From Nitrospinota bacterium (lineage in GTDB: Bacteria; Nitrospinota_A; UBA7883; JACRLM01): a stretch of DNA of 41,430 nt. A program made the translations under genes and the position numbers. The stretch is taken from the NCBI GenBank assembly GCA_016235255.1, contig JACRLM010000066.1:68179-109608 (forward strand), written 5' to 3'. The notes under the pieces are model-generated. The model ran no database searches and was not told where the DNA came from. It saw only the letters and a list, made by a program, of their open reading frames with translations. How positions within the stretch are numbered: position 1 is the first letter of the stretch; every line of letters starts with the position of its first letter. Positions 25,627 through 35,493 of the stretch are shown here, piece by piece.

Positions 25627-28476
25627 ATGAGAGACAGCATTTACATAAAAGGGGCGCGGGAGCATAACCTTAAGAATATTGACCTGACCCTCCCACGGGA
25701 CAAGCTTATCGTCATCACAGGGCTGTCCGGCTCCGGCAAGTCGTCCCTTGCGTTCGACACGATCTACGCCGAGGGGCAGCGCCGCTATGTGGAGAGCCTG
25801 TCCGCCTACGCCAGGCAGTTCCTCGAACAGATGGAAAAGCCGGACATAGATTATATCGACGGACTTTCCCCCGCCATATCCATTGAGCAGAAGACCACGT
25901 CGAAAAACCCCCGCTCCACCGTCGGCACGGTGACAGAGATATACGATTACCTGCGGCTTTTGTTCGCCAGGGTCGGTTCCGTGTTCTGCCACCAGTGCGG
26001 CCGCGAGATAGCCAGCCAGACCGTCCAGCAGATGGTGGACAGGGTGATGGAGCTTGCCGAAGGGACGAAAATACAGATCCTTTCGCCGGTGGTGCGCGAC
26101 AGGAAGGGGGAATACAAAAAGGAACTGGACCAGTTCCGCGCGCGCGGATTCGTCCGGGTGCGGGTGGACGGCAAGATGTACGACCTTGGCGACGACATCG
26201 AGCTTGATAAAAAGAAGAAGCACACCATAGAGCTTGTGGTGGACAGGCTCGTGATCAAGGCCGGGCTTGATCGGCGGCTGGCGGACTCGCTGGAAGTGTC
26301 GCTTAAAATGGGGGACGGGGTGACGCTCATCGACGTCAACGGCGAGAAAGAGCTCCTTTTCTCCGAAAAGTTCGCCTGCGTCCACTGCAACATAAGCTAC
26401 CCGGAGATCACACCCCGGATGTTCTCCTTCAACAATCCCCACGGGGCGTGCCAGGAATGCTCCGGGCTGGGGGTGAAGCGTTATATCAGCGAGGACCTGG
26501 TGGTCCCGGATGTTTCGATTTCGTTGCGTCAGGGCGCCATACGGCCCTGGAGCCGCAAGACCTCCATTTACTATTCACAGATGCTGGAGGCCATCGCCTC
26601 GCACTATAACTTTTCCATGTCCACCCCGTTTGCCAAACTTTCCAAAAAGCACCGGGACGTGATCCTGCGCGGCAGCGGCGAAGAAGAGGTGAAATTCTTC
26701 TTCGAAAAGGAGAACCGCCGCCACTATTACATGGGAGTTTTCGAAGGGGTGATGGGCAACCTGGAGAGGCGCTACCGGGAGACCGACTCGGACGCCATCC
26801 GTGAGGAGATAGAAGAGTACATGCGGCTGGAGCCTTGCGCCCGGTGCGGCGGCAAACGCCTGCGGGACGAGGCGCTGGCGGTGCGGCTCAAGGACCGCTC
26901 GATAATAGACGTCTCCTCCATGTCCGTCAAAGAGGCGCTGGCGTACTTTGATTCGCTGGAGCTGGACAAACAGCGGCTGATCATCGGGCGGCGCATTCTA
27001 AAGGAGATCGTCGAACGCCTCGGATTTTTAAAGGACGTGGGGCTCGAATACCTTACGCTGGACCGGCCTGCGGCCACATTGTCCGGCGGGGAGGGGCAGA
27101 GGATACGGCTGGCCACGCAGATCGGCTCGTCGCTGATGGGGGTGTTGTATATTCTTGATGAGCCTTCCATCGGCCTGCATCACCGGGACAACCGCAGGCT
27201 CATAGAGACCCTTGTGCGGCTTCGCAATATCGGAAACACCGTGATCGTCGTCGAGCACGACAAGGACACGATCCTGGCCTCAGATTACGTGGTGGACCTG
27301 GGCCCCGGCGCGGGGGTGCATGGCGGCGAGGTGGTGGCGGCGGGGACGCCGGACGAGATCATGGCGGACAAAAATTCGCTGACCGGCGCCTATCTGTCCG
27401 GCAGGAAACGCATAGCCGTGCCGGCACAGCGGCGGAAGGGAAGCGGCGCCAAAATAGAGATCGAAGGTGCGGCGGAGCACAACCTGACCGGGTTTGACGT
27501 TTCCATCCCGCTGGGCGTGTTCACCTGCCTCACCGGCGTGTCCGGCTCCGGCAAAAGCACACTCTTGTTCGACATATTGTATAAATCGCTGGCGCGCCAT
27601 TTCTGGGGCTCGCACGACCGGCCGGGGGCCCACAAGGCCATCCGCGGCCTGGAGCATATAGACAAGGTGATAGACATAGATCAAAGCCCCATCGGGCGCA
27701 CCCCCCGCTCCAACCCCGCCACGTACACAGGCGTGTTCAACCTTGTGAGGGACCTTTATTCCAAACTCCCCGAATCGCGCAAACGAGGCTACCAGCCGGG
27801 GCGCTTCTCGTTCAACGTGAAGGGGGGGCGGTGCGAGGCGTGCCAGGGGGACGGGGTGATGAAAATCGAGATGCATTTCCTGCCTGACATATACGTCACC
27901 TGCGAAGTGTGCGGCGGCAGGAGGTTCAACCGGGAGACGCTGGAGATTGAACTTAAGGGCAAGTCCATCGCCGACGTGCTGGACATGACCATCGAGGAAG
28001 CCAATGAGTTTTTCCTGAACCACCCGGCGATAGAAAATGTGCTAAAGACATTGATCGACGTGGGGCTGGAATATATAAAGCTTGGCCAGTCCGCCACAAC
28101 TCTCTCCGGCGGCGAGGCGCAGCGCGTGAAATTGTCCAAGGAGCTGTCCAAACGAGCGACCGGGCGGACACTTTACATACTCGACGAACCAACCACGGGG
28201 CTGCACTTCGAGGACATAAACAAACTCATCGAGGTGCTCAACAGCCTGACGGACGCCGGGAACACCCTGCTTGTGATCGAGCACAACCTGGAAGTGATAA
28301 AGACCGCCGACCACATAATTGACCTCGGTCCCGAGGGGGGCGACGGCGGCGGGAAACTTATCGCCACCGGCACTCCGGAGGAAGTGGCGAAGGTGGACGG
28401 ATCGTACACCGGTATGTTCCTGCGGGAAGAGTTGGGGACGGGAAAAGGGAGTTCGAAAGGCGCGGCGCGCGGATGA
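25627..28476 (+). CDS. uvrA: Excinuclease ABC subunit A
   Basis: 949 residues, full length for UvrA, the damage-sensing ATPase of nucleotide excision repair. Two ABC ATPase modules are present: Walker [10 protein letters not shown] (32-40) and GVSGSGKST (637-645), with signature LSGGE in both halves and Walker B ILDEP. Zinc modules show as CARCGGKR in the first half and CEACQGDG ... CEVCGGRR in the second. [10 protein letters not shown] and the insertion domain are normal. The 238-base divergent region upstream shows no clear LexA box of the E. coli type. The stop overlaps the next small ORF (ATGA). Confidence 0.97.
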   Translation: MRDSIYIKGAREHNLKNIDLTLPRDKLIVITGLSGSGKSSLAFDTIYAEGQRRYVESLSAYARQFLEQMEKPDIDYIDGLSPAISIEQKTTSKNPRSTVGTVTEIYDYLRLLFARVGSVFCHQCGREIASQTVQQMVDRVMELAEGTKIQILSPVVRDRKGEYKKELDQFRARGFVRVRVDGKMYDLGDDIELDKKKKHTIELVVDRLVIKAGLDRRLADSLEVSLKMGDGVTLIDVNGEKELLFSEKFACVHCNISYPEITPRMFSFNNPHGACQECSGLGVKRYISEDLVVPDVSISLRQGAIRPWSRKTSIYYSQMLEAIASHYNFSMSTPFAKLSKKHRDVILRGSGEEEVKFFFEKENRRHYYMGVFEGVMGNLERRYRETDSDAIREEIEEYMRLEPCARCGGKRLRDEALAVRLKDRSIIDVSSMSVKEALAYFDSLELDKQRLIIGRRILKEIVERLGFLKDVGLEYLTLDRPAATLSGGEGQRIRLATQIGSSLMGVLYILDEPSIGLHHRDNRRLIETLVRLRNIGNTVIVVEHDKDTILASDYVVDLGPGAGVHGGEVVAAGTPDEIMADKNSLTGAYLSGRKRIAVPAQRRKGSGAKIEIEGAAEHNLTGFDVSIPLGVFTCLTGVSGSGKSTLLFDILYKSLARHFWGSHDRPGAHKAIRGLEHIDKVIDIDQSPIGRTPRSNPATYTGVFNLVRDLYSKLPESRKRGYQPGRFSFNVKGGRCEACQGDGVMKIEMHFLPDIYVTCEVCGGRRFNRETLEIELKGKSIADVLDMTIEEANEFFLNHPAIENVLKTLIDVGLEYIKLGQSATTLSGGEAQRVKLSKELSKRATGRTLYILDEPTTGLHFEDINKLIEVLNSLTDAGNTLLVIEHNLEVIKTADHIIDLGPEGGDGGGKLIATGTPEEVAKVDGSYTGMFLREELGTGKGSSKGAARG

Positions 28477-28737
28477 GTGCGGATATTACCGTCAAATTCC
28501 ACCCTCACGCCATGGAGCGGATGAAAGAGCGCGGCGCGGCTGAACAAGAAGTTGTCCTTGCCGTATAAAGAAGGGCGCAAGGAGCATGCGAGGCTTGGCA
28601 GGTGGAAATTTGATCGCTAGTTCGAATTTGGCGGCCAGTGGCATGGGAAGAATTATTCCAGAAAGCGTCTTGAAGTTATCGCGGTGATTGAAAATAGCTG
28701 TTGGACTGTGATAACCGTTGTCGTAAAATTTTATTGA
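28473..28737 (+). pseudogene. Broken DUF4258 gene (frameshift plus internal stop)
   Basis: The ATG at 28473 overlaps the uvrA stop and encodes a DUF4258-like N-terminus (VKFHPHAMERMKERGAAEQEV) that ends at TAA 28566. One base on, the +1 frame continues the family with KEGRKEHARLGRWKFDR, hits TAG at 28618-28620, and then reads FEFGGQWHGKNYSRKRLEVI and on to WTVITVVVKFY, stopping at 28735. Both lesions lie inside an otherwise recognisable domain, so the gene is dead or encodes fragments. DUF4258 proteins are RelE-like toxin candidates often paired with DUF2283, whose gene follows directly. Confidence 0.75.
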
Positions 28738-28745
28738 GCGCGAAA

Positions 28746-28752
28746 GGAAGGG
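28746..28752 (+). promoter_or_regulatory. Ribosome binding site deciding the DUF2283 start
   Basis: GGAAGGG three bases before the ATG at 28755, against a longer in-frame start at 28701 that would overlap the broken DUF4258 gene. Confidence 0.5.
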
Positions 28753-28754
28753 CG

Positions 28755-28994
28755 ATGAAACTAACCTATGATCCCCGTTATAACATTGCGTATTTTTGCT
28801 TCCATGAAAAACCTGGGACCGTCAAGACCATACAGGTAAGCGAAGACCTGAACGTTGACATCGGCCCGGACGGCTCCGTTTACGGTATAGAATTGCTCAA
28901 CGCCAACGAACAGTTGATGGCCGAAGACGAGGGGAAGCTTATCGTGATCAACGAGGCGGCTGGCGGAAAAAAAGAAATTGTTTTTGACAGGTGA
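28755..28994 (+). CDS. DUF2283 protein, probable antitoxin partner
   Basis: 79 residues. MKLTYDPRYNIAYFCFHE, then VSEDLNVDIGPDGSVYGIELLNA, is the DUF2283 signature, a small beta-rich family. These genes commonly follow DUF4258 genes and are regarded as likely antitoxins. Here the toxin-like partner just upstream is broken while this gene is intact, as expected if the toxin was lost first. The stop overlaps the truA start (GTGA), so it is also the translational leader of truA. Confidence 0.8.
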   Translation: MKLTYDPRYNIAYFCFHEKPGTVKTIQVSEDLNVDIGPDGSVYGIELLNANEQLMAEDEGKLIVINEAAGGKKEIVFDR

Positions 28995-29734
28995 CTTTGA
29001 CCCGCCGCATCCGTGTTGATTTCCAGTACCTCGGCGCAAACTACGCCGGGTGGCAGTGGCAGGACAACGCGCTTTCCATCCAGCAGGTGGCCGAAGAGGC
29101 GCTATCGAAAATCGTCAACCACACCGTCCGTTTCACCGCTTCTGGCAGGACGGACGCCGGTGTCCACGCAATCCGCCAGCCTGCGCATGTGGAGGTGGAA
29201 ACGAGGATGGACGACAACTCGATCATGCGCGCCATGAACGCGCTGTTGCCGCCGGACATTGCGGTGACGAGCGTGGAAACTGTTCCCGGCGGCTGGCACG
29301 CGCGATTCTCGGCGAAAGAAAAAACTTACCGCTACGACATTCTAAACACGAAGGTCCGCTCTGTGTTCCTGCATGGCAGGGCATGGCTCGTTCATTCTCC
29401 GTTGGACATCGAAGCCATGCGCCGTGGGGCCGAATGTCTCGTCGGCGAGCATGATTTCTCGTCGTTCCGCTCCTCCGGCTGTTCGGCCAAGAGCCCTGTG
29501 CGGACGGTTTTCAAAGTTCAACTCACGCGCGATAGTGATTTAATAAGTTTCACTGTCACCGCCAACGGTTTTTTAAAGCAGATGGTGCGAAATATCGTGG
29601 GGACGCTCGTGGAAGCCGGGCGTGGCAAGATATCCCCGGAGCGGGTGAAACAGATGCTCGAAGCGCGGGACAGGACCGCCGCGGGCCCCTGCGCCCCGCC
29701 GGAAGGGCTTTACCTTGTGGACGTGGTCTATTAG
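28991..29734 (+). CDS. truA: tRNA pseudouridine(38-40) synthase TruA
   Basis: 247 residues. TruA converts U38-U40 of the tRNA anticodon arm to pseudouridine. Catalytic Asp55 lies in the family motif SGRTDAGVHA; other marks are FQYLGANYAGWQWQ at the start, KEKTYRYDI, HDFSSFRSSGCSAKSPVRTV, and NGFLKQMVRNIVGTLVEAGRGK near the end. The start is a GTG overlapping the DUF2283 stop by four bases, with no separate ribosome site visible. Confidence 0.96.
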   Translation: MTLTRRIRVDFQYLGANYAGWQWQDNALSIQQVAEEALSKIVNHTVRFTASGRTDAGVHAIRQPAHVEVETRMDDNSIMRAMNALLPPDIAVTSVETVPGGWHARFSAKEKTYRYDILNTKVRSVFLHGRAWLVHSPLDIEAMRRGAECLVGEHDFSSFRSSGCSAKSPVRTVFKVQLTRDSDLISFTVTANGFLKQMVRNIVGTLVEAGRGKISPERVKQMLEARDRTAAGPCAPPEGLYLVDVVY

Positions 29735-29784
29735 GCCTGCGCCGGTCATCACTTTCCTGACCTTGCCCCGTCCGTGGCCGCAAG

Positions 29785-29812
29785 TTGCAAACCACGATAC
29801 CCGCGTTATAGA
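29785..29812 (+). promoter_or_regulatory. Candidate sigma-70 promoter of the alaC-hom operon
   Basis: TTGCAA (29785-29790) and TATAGA (29807-29812) with a 16-base spacer, in the 114 bases between truA and the aminotransferase, 36 bases before the chosen ATG. It is the best -35/-10 pair in this gap and would drive the amino-acid operon. Confidence 0.45.
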
Positions 29813-29848
29813 ATAAGCCTTTGTAATCTGAAAGAGTTTGAAGGACAC

Positions 29849-31069
29849 ATGAGCGACACGGCTACCGACAACAGTGAAAAGGCCGCCGGCCCGAAACGCA
29901 AGTTTCAGAGGATTGAGCGCCTCCCCCCGTATGTTCTGGCGGAGGTGACCAACATGCGCGTGATGGCAAGGCGCGCCGGTGAGGATATAATAGACTTTGG
30001 CATGGGCAACCCGGACATGGCCACGCCGCAGCACATAGTGGACAAGCTGGTGGAAGCGGCGGGCAATTCGAAGAACCACCGCTACTCGGCCAGCCGCGGC
30101 ATAACCAAGCTGCGCCACGCCATCTGCGGGTGGTACAAGCGAAAGTTCGATGTGGACCTGGATCCCGAATCGGAGGCGATCGTCACCATCGGCAGCAAGG
30201 AAGGGATAAGCCACCTTATGCTGGCCATCACCTCGCCGGGGGACTCGGTGCTGGTCCCTTCGCCGACGTATTCCATCCACGCATACGCGGTGATCATCGC
30301 CAATGGGGACGTGATAAACGTCCCGTTGTCCACCGGCGCGGATTTTTTCGAGAACCTGAAGCACGCGTATGAGAGGACGTGGCCGCGGCCAAAGTCCATG
30401 ATGATAAACTTTCCGCACAACCCGACAACAGTATGCGTGGACCTGGCGTTTTTCGAGAAGGTCGTCGCCTTCGCGAAAGAGCACGACATCATCGTGGTGC
30501 ACGACCTGGCGTACGCGGAGATCGTGTTCGACGGGTACACGGCGCCATCTATATTGCAGGTTCCCGGGGCCAAGGACGTGGCGGTGGAGATGTACACTCT
30601 GTCCAAGACATATGCCATGCCCGGCTGGCGCGTGGGATTCTGCGTGGGGAACCCGGAGATCGTGGGCGCCCTGCAAAGGATAAAGGGATATCTGGACTAT
30701 GGGATGTTCCAGCCGATACAGATCGCAAGCATCATAGCGCTAAACGGCCCGCAGGAGTGCGTGGAGGAGATACGGCAGGTTTACCAGGACCGGCGCGACG
30801 TGCTGGTGGAGGGCTTGAACCGGATCGGCTGGAAAGTGGAGAAACCGAAGGCCACCATGTTCGTATGGGCCGAGATACCGGATGAGTTCAAGAAAATGGG
30901 ATCACTGGAGTTTTCCAAGCTGCTGTTGACCAAGGCGAAAGTGGCGGTGACCCCCGGCATCGGCTTTGGCGACGGAGGGGACAATTTCGTCCGCTTCGCC
31001 CTGGTGGAAAACGAGCATCGGACACGCCAGGCCATACGCGGCATCCGCGAAGCGATACGGCAGGGCTGA
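29849..31069 (+). CDS. alaC: PLP-dependent aminotransferase, AlaC-like
   Basis: 406 residues from the ATG at 29849 (AAGGA just upstream; the longer start at 29774 adds a non-conserved tail). Class I/II fold-type I aminotransferase. Schiff-base Lys253 lies in [16 protein letters not shown], the NFPHNPTT loop binds the cofactor, and [20 protein letters not shown] closes the protein. The [18 protein letters not shown] start resembles E. coli AlaC, a glutamate-pyruvate aminotransferase. Other activities, such as aspartate or methionine-related transamination, are possible given the neighbours. The stop overlaps the hom start by one base (TGATG), so it belongs to the aspartate-family operon. Confidence 0.88.
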   Translation: MSDTATDNSEKAAGPKRKFQRIERLPPYVLAEVTNMRVMARRAGEDIIDFGMGNPDMATPQHIVDKLVEAAGNSKNHRYSASRGITKLRHAICGWYKRKFDVDLDPESEAIVTIGSKEGISHLMLAITSPGDSVLVPSPTYSIHAYAVIIANGDVINVPLSTGADFFENLKHAYERTWPRPKSMMINFPHNPTTVCVDLAFFEKVVAFAKEHDIIVVHDLAYAEIVFDGYTAPSILQVPGAKDVAVEMYTLSKTYAMPGWRVGFCVGNPEIVGALQRIKGYLDYGMFQPIQIASIIALNGPQECVEEIRQVYQDRRDVLVEGLNRIGWKVEKPKATMFVWAEIPDEFKKMGSLEFSKLLLTKAKVAVTPGIGFGDGGDNFVRFALVENEHRTRQAIRGIREAIRQG

Positions 31070-32373
31070 TGGACTCGGTGCGGCTTGGGCTAATCGGGCT
31101 TGGCACGGTCGGGTGCGGAGTCATCAACCTTCTGGCCAAACACGGGCAAACGCTGGCGGACCGCTCCGGCGTAAAGCTTAAGATCACCCGCGCCGCCGCA
31201 AAAGGTTTTTCCAAAAAACGGGACGCGGACCTCGCCGGTATCGCCCTATCCATGGACCCGTTCGAAATTGTCCAGGCAAAGGATGTAGACATCGTCATCG
31301 AGGTGATGGGGGGAGAAAATCCGGCGCTGGAGCTTATCCTTGAGGCCATAAAAAACGGCAAGCATGTGGTCACCGCCAACAAAAGGCTTCTGGCGGTCCA
31401 TGGCGAGAAAATCTACAAGGCTGTGGAAGACGCCGGGGTGGAGCTTGGGTTCGAGGCGGCAGTGGCCGGGGCTGTGCCGGTCATACGGTCCATCCGGGAG
31501 GCTTTCGCCGCGAACAAGATCGAGGCTGTGCACGGCATAATCAACGGCACTTCCAACTACATACTCTCCCGCATGAAAGATGAGGGGAAACCCTTCGGCG
31601 AAATATTAAAGGACGCGCAGGAGCTAGGGTATGCCGAGGCGGACCCTACGTTCGACGTGGAGGGGATAGATTCGGCCCACAAGATCGCTGTGCTGGCGGC
31701 ATTGGCCTTCCAGACGCCGGTGGACTTCGCCGGAGTGTACACCGAGGGGATAAGCAAGATCACCCCGGAAGACATCGGCATGGCAAAAGAGTTCGGGTAC
31801 ACCATAAAGCTGCTTGCCATAGCCAAGCGGGTGAACGATTCGATAGACGTGCGGGTGCATCCGGCCATGATCCCGTCAAGCCACCCGATGGCGAACGTGA
31901 ACGGGCCGCTAAACGCGGTGGAAGTGATCGGCGATTCGGCCGGGGTGAACATGCTGGTGGGGCCCGGGGCTGGCGCCGGGCCGACGGCGTCGGCGGTGAT
32001 GGGGGATGCGTTGGACATCGCGGCTCGGATGGCGCGTGGCACGGCAGGCAAACGGCCGCCGCTTGCGATCCCTTCGGCGATGCGCAAAAAGATAAAGATG
32101 CGCCCCATCGGCGAGGCCCGATCCCGCTATTACATTCGCTTTTCCGTGCCGGACAGGCCCGGCGTGCTGGCGCAATTGGCCGGGGCGCTTGGGGAGAGCG
32201 GCATATCCATAGCCTCCATGATCCAGCGCGGGCGGGAGGAGAACACCCCCGTGAGCGTGGTCATGACCACCCACGTGGCGGTGGAATCGGATTTGCGCAA
32301 GGCTTTGGCGAAGGTGGACACCCTCAAGGTCAACGCCGCCCCCGCGATGGTGATACGGATGGAGGGGGAGTGA
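31069..32373 (+). CDS. hom: Homoserine dehydrogenase with C-terminal ACT domain
   Basis: 434 residues. Reduces aspartate semialdehyde to homoserine with NAD(P)H, the branch point to Thr, Met and Ile. The Rossmann motif GLGTVGCGV is at 9-17; KHVVTANKRLL, GIINGTSNYILSRM and DVEGIDSAHKIAVLA are family signatures. The ACT domain from ~350 (RYYIRFSVPDRPGVLAQLAG) suggests threonine feedback. Translationally coupled to alaC. A small accessory block separates it from the putative homoserine kinase gene that should come next. Confidence 0.96.
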   Translation: MDSVRLGLIGLGTVGCGVINLLAKHGQTLADRSGVKLKITRAAAKGFSKKRDADLAGIALSMDPFEIVQAKDVDIVIEVMGGENPALELILEAIKNGKHVVTANKRLLAVHGEKIYKAVEDAGVELGFEAAVAGAVPVIRSIREAFAANKIEAVHGIINGTSNYILSRMKDEGKPFGEILKDAQELGYAEADPTFDVEGIDSAHKIAVLAALAFQTPVDFAGVYTEGISKITPEDIGMAKEFGYTIKLLAIAKRVNDSIDVRVHPAMIPSSHPMANVNGPLNAVEVIGDSAGVNMLVGPGAGAGPTASAVMGDALDIAARMARGTAGKRPPLAIPSAMRKKIKMRPIGEARSRYYIRFSVPDRPGVLAQLAGALGESGISIASMIQRGREENTPVSVVMTTHVAVESDLRKALAKVDTLKVNAAPAMVIRMEGE

Positions 32374-32426
32374 TATAATAATTTCGTGAATAATCGCCAC
32401 GATTCAGGCCGCCGGAGAATAAAATT

Positions 32427-32633
32427 ATGAGACAAGTCCTGGTTTATCGCGGGGAGGATGGATTCTGGATCGCCGAATGCCCCAGCCTTCCCGGTTGCAT
32501 TTCTCAAGGCGAGACAAGGGACGAAGCCATCACCAACGTCCGCGACGCCATCGAAGGGTATATAGAAGTTTTACGGGAGGATGGGGTTCCGGTTCCTGAA
32601 GAGAAATTTGACGCGATACTTATTGCGGTATGA
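32427..32633 (+). CDS. Orphan HicB-family protein
   Basis: 68 residues. Short HicB-like fold: YRGEDGFWIAECPSLPGCISQGETRDEAITNVRDAIEGYI, followed by VPVPEEKFDAILIAV. CGGAGA lies ~9 bases before the ATG. No HicA gene is next to it; the gene that overlaps its stop by four bases (ATGA) is of unknown type. It may be a lone antitoxin or may pair with that unknown protein. First gene of an accessory block inside the amino-acid operon. Confidence 0.85.
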   Translation: MRQVLVYRGEDGFWIAECPSLPGCISQGETRDEAITNVRDAIEGYIEVLREDGVPVPEEKFDAILIAV

Positions 32634-33361
32634 GCGGTCTGACTATTAACGCAGGAATAGAAAGACACGAAGATTTGATGGAAGACGTTATAAAGGAATT
32701 TGAAATAAAATTACCAGCGAGAGACTTTATAGAAAAAGCTCACAACGTTTTTGAAATGGTCCGCACCTCAGATAATGGAGTTTCGAAGCTCAGAAATTTA
32801 GAAGGACAATGCAAAAAAATTATTGAAGAAATATTGCCGATAGCATCTTTTTTGGGTTATTTCGAAAGACCCGGATTGATTTTATATTGTCAGTATCACA
32901 CTGGAAATCAAAATTATGATGCTAGATTATTTTGTGATGGGCCGTTGGTTGGAAGGGGATATTCAAAGGAATATTATTTGGAAGTTACGGTGGCGCAGCA
33001 TGAGAATGAGCACTTGGTAAGAGAGTGCCTTGAAAAAGGAATAGCTTGTTTTGGCCCCTTGGGGATAACATCCACGGGAACGATAAATTCGGTAACCAGA
33101 AAAATTGAGTCTAAGCCTTGCGTATCTGATCCTCAAGAAACAATAGATAGGCATTTGCGTTATATCAAGGAAAGGATTGAGGCAAAACAGAAGAAAGAAT
33201 ACAAAAGTGATACATTCCTGATAGTGTCACTTTCAACTGACACTGTATTGATGAAAGAGGAATTGCTAGGTATTTTTCAACAAGTAGGCAATTTAGATTA
33301 TTCACCGTTCTGTGGTTTATTTTTGGTCGATCATTTGAGTTACCAAAAGGTGTTATTCTGA
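32630..33361 (+). CDS. Unknown AT-rich gene coupled to orphan hicB
   Basis: 243 residues, no family recognised. Base composition is clearly richer in A+T than hom or apgM, which indicates recent transfer. The start overlaps the hicB stop (ATGA); a later Met at residue 17 is possible. The N-terminal ~75 residues look helical and charged. The middle has NYDARLF (Asp97) and YYLEVTVAQHENEHLVRECLEKG (Glu118-x-Thr120, His124), a layout like a PD-(D/E)xK nuclease core with Thr or Gln in place of Lys. That reading is only a suggestion. A basic helical stretch (YIKERIEAKQKKEYK) and a C-terminal beta-rich part follow. No signal peptide or membrane helix. Could be an effector paired with HicB or an unrelated defence gene. 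Confidence 0.7.
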   Translation: MSGLTINAGIERHEDLMEDVIKEFEIKLPARDFIEKAHNVFEMVRTSDNGVSKLRNLEGQCKKIIEEILPIASFLGYFERPGLILYCQYHTGNQNYDARLFCDGPLVGRGYSKEYYLEVTVAQHENEHLVRECLEKGIACFGPLGITSTGTINSVTRKIESKPCVSDPQETIDRHLRYIKERIEAKQKKEYKSDTFLIVSLSTDTVLMKEELLGIFQQVGNLDYSPFCGLFLVDHLSYQKVLF

Positions 33362-33388
33362 AAAATATTTGTAAGCGAGTCTATTTTT

Positions 33389-33718
33389 ATGCAAACCATC
33401 TCCCCCTCAACCCTCGACGAAATCACACGCCGCCTCGTGGACGAGTTCCATCCGCTTAAAATCATCCTGTTCGGTTCGCAGGCGGCTGGCGAAGCCGATG
33501 AAGACAGTGATGTGGACATCATGGTCGTGGCTGAAACAGATTTGCCGGCGCAAGAAAGATTTTGCGCCGCTTCCAAATCTCTTGCGGATTATCCTTTCGC
33601 CTTTGATGTCATTATAAAGACTCCGGAGGAATTCCGGCGCGGCAAATCGGTGGTGAATCACATCGTTTATTTCGCCGACAAATACGGCAAAGTGGTCTAT
33701 GAACGAAGAGACGGCTGA
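33389..33718 (+). CDS. MNT-type nucleotidyltransferase antitoxin
   Basis: 109 residues. Minimal nucleotidyltransferase with the active-site pattern GS (29-30) ... DVD (Asp41, Asp43) in FGSQAAGEADEDSDVDIMVV. In HEPN/MNT toxin-antitoxin pairs this enzyme AMPylates and silences the HEPN RNase. It overlaps the following HEPN gene by 20 bases. Confidence 0.88.
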   Translation: MQTISPSTLDEITRRLVDEFHPLKIILFGSQAAGEADEDSDVDIMVVAETDLPAQERFCAASKSLADYPFAFDVIIKTPEEFRRGKSVVNHIVYFADKYGKVVYERRDG

Positions 33719-34094
33719 CGCCGTGCGCCAATGGCTGGCCAAGGCGGAAAGCGACATCCGGACTGTTGAAATATTGTTGCCCGACGCCGCCTGTCCCCGC
33801 GACGTAGTATGTTTTCATTGCCAGCAATATGTTGAAAAGCTGCTCAAGGCATTATTGACGTTGCATGGAATCGAAGCTCCGAAGACCCACAATTTGAGGC
33901 GCCTTATTCAATTGGCCGTGTCGAACGTTCCAGAACTCAACGATCTGATTGATGATTCCGACAGACTGACGGAACATGGAGTGACATGCAGGTATCCGGA
34001 TGACTGGCGGGAAATTGGAACCGAAGAAATGGAGCAGATGATCCGCCTGGCAAGGAAATTTGGCGCAATACTTGTTCCGAAGCTCAACGCATAG
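33699..34094 (+). CDS. HEPN-domain toxin
   Basis: 131 residues. All-helical HEPN domain with an RNase motif of the R-x4-6-H type, Arg34 to His40 (PRDVVCFHCQQYVEKLLKALL), and a HNLRRLIQLA helix. HEPN partners of MNT proteins are typically RNases acting on tRNA or mRNA. The ATG lies inside the MNT gene, so the two are co-translated. Followed by 167 bases that lead to apgM and show no further gene. Confidence 0.85.
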   Translation: MNEETADAVRQWLAKAESDIRTVEILLPDAACPRDVVCFHCQQYVEKLLKALLTLHGIEAPKTHNLRRLIQLAVSNVPELNDLIDDSDRLTEHGVTCRYPDDWREIGTEEMEQMIRLARKFGAILVPKLNA

Positions 34095-34261
34095 ACAATA
34101 AATCCATTTCTGATCCCATGGTAACGTCAAGTCTTTTGTGTCAGGGCAAAAGGGGTAAAACTGTCCTTTGATTCCCCCTTCCGCCCATCCTTAAGTCCGC
34201 TTCCCAATCCCTCCTTTTCTATGCCATACTTTATCTTTAGGGTTTTACAGGTTAGTAAACA

Positions 34262-35464
34262 ATGAGTTCGAAAAAATACGTTATCCTGCTCGGCGACGGG
34301 ATGCCGGACTGGCCAAGCGCGGAGCATGACAATAAAACGCCGCTTATGATGGCCCATACGCCCAATATGGACAGGCTGGCCCGGGAGGGTTCCGCTGGGT
34401 CGGTGATGACCACTCCCGATGGATTCGAGCCGGGGTCGGACGTGACCAACATGAGCATCATGGGCTATGACCCGGCGCAATACTACACCGGCCGCGCCCC
34501 GCTGGAGGCTGCTGCCATGGGAGTGAAACTCGGCCCGGACGACGTGGCGTTCCGCACGAACCTTGTCACCCTGCGGCTGGACACGGAGGGGGTGATAATG
34601 GACGATTTCTCCGCCGGGCATATCGAGACGGACGATGCGCGGGAGATCGTGGCCGATCTGCAAAAAGAAATGGGGGACGATACTGTGTCGTTCCATCCCG
34701 GCGTGTCATACCGCCACCTGATGGTGTGGAAAAACGGCGTCAGCGATTTTAAGCTGACCCCGCCTCATGACATATCGGACAAACCGGTGAACGGCCATCT
34801 GCCAACCGGCCCCGGGTCGGACAAGCTTTTGGACCTTATGAACCATTCGCAGATGTTTTTGAAGAACCACAAGGTGAACGCCCGCCGCAAGGCCGCCGGT
34901 AAAAAAGAGGCGAACAGCGTGTGGTTCTGGGGGCAGGGGAAGGCGCCTTCCATGCCGACGATGAAACAGCGCGAAGGGCTTTCCGGCGCGATGATAAGCG
35001 CGGTGGACCTTATGCGCGGCATCGGCTCGTACGCCGGGCTTGAAATTATAAAAGTCCCCGGCGCCACAGGCTGGATAGACACGAACTATGAAGGCAAAGC
35101 CCAAGCCTGCCTCGACGCTTTGAAACATGTGGATTTCGTGTTCGTCCATGTGGAATCGCCGGACGAGTCCGGCCATGCCGGATCGTGGGACTACAAGGTG
35201 CAGGCCATATCCGATTTTGACAAGCGGATTGTCGGCCCCATCGTGGAAGGGCTGAAGGCCATGGGAGATTACCGCGTGATGGTATTGTCCGACCATCCCA
35301 CCCCCGTGGCGCACAAGACCCATACGCTGGAGAAAGTGGTCTTTGCTGTCTATCCGGCGATAGACAACGTCCACGCGGACCAGTTCGACGAACGGATACG
35401 CGAAAGCTCGCCGCTGAAATTTGAAAGCGGCGTGGAGTTGTGGAAGTATTTCAGAAATGGCTAA
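34262..35464 (+). CDS. iPGM (ApgM)-family protein, probable homoserine kinase
   Basis: 400 residues of the alkaline-phosphatase fold. Metal-binding LGDGMPDW (Asp12) is at the start, nucleophile Ser65 lies in the [11 protein letters not shown] motif, and metal ligands in [12 protein letters not shown] and [14 protein letters not shown] come near the end. The family name is cofactor-independent phosphoglycerate mutase, archaeal type, but a bacterial subgroup encoded beside threonine genes is thought to phosphorylate homoserine. Its place between hom and lysC, with no thrB in view, favours homoserine kinase; true mutase activity is the alternative. No strong ribosome site; the 167 bases upstream follow the toxin-antitoxin block. 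Confidence 0.88.
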   Translation: MSSKKYVILLGDGMPDWPSAEHDNKTPLMMAHTPNMDRLAREGSAGSVMTTPDGFEPGSDVTNMSIMGYDPAQYYTGRAPLEAAAMGVKLGPDDVAFRTNLVTLRLDTEGVIMDDFSAGHIETDDAREIVADLQKEMGDDTVSFHPGVSYRHLMVWKNGVSDFKLTPPHDISDKPVNGHLPTGPGSDKLLDLMNHSQMFLKNHKVNARRKAAGKKEANSVWFWGQGKAPSMPTMKQREGLSGAMISAVDLMRGIGSYAGLEIIKVPGATGWIDTNYEGKAQACLDALKHVDFVFVHVESPDESGHAGSWDYKVQAISDFDKRIVGPIVEGLKAMGDYRVMVLSDHPTPVAHKTHTLEKVVFAVYPAIDNVHADQFDERIRESSPLKFESGVELWKYFRNG

Positions 35465-35493
35465 GCTGGAAAACAAGGGAGTTGAATCGTAAA

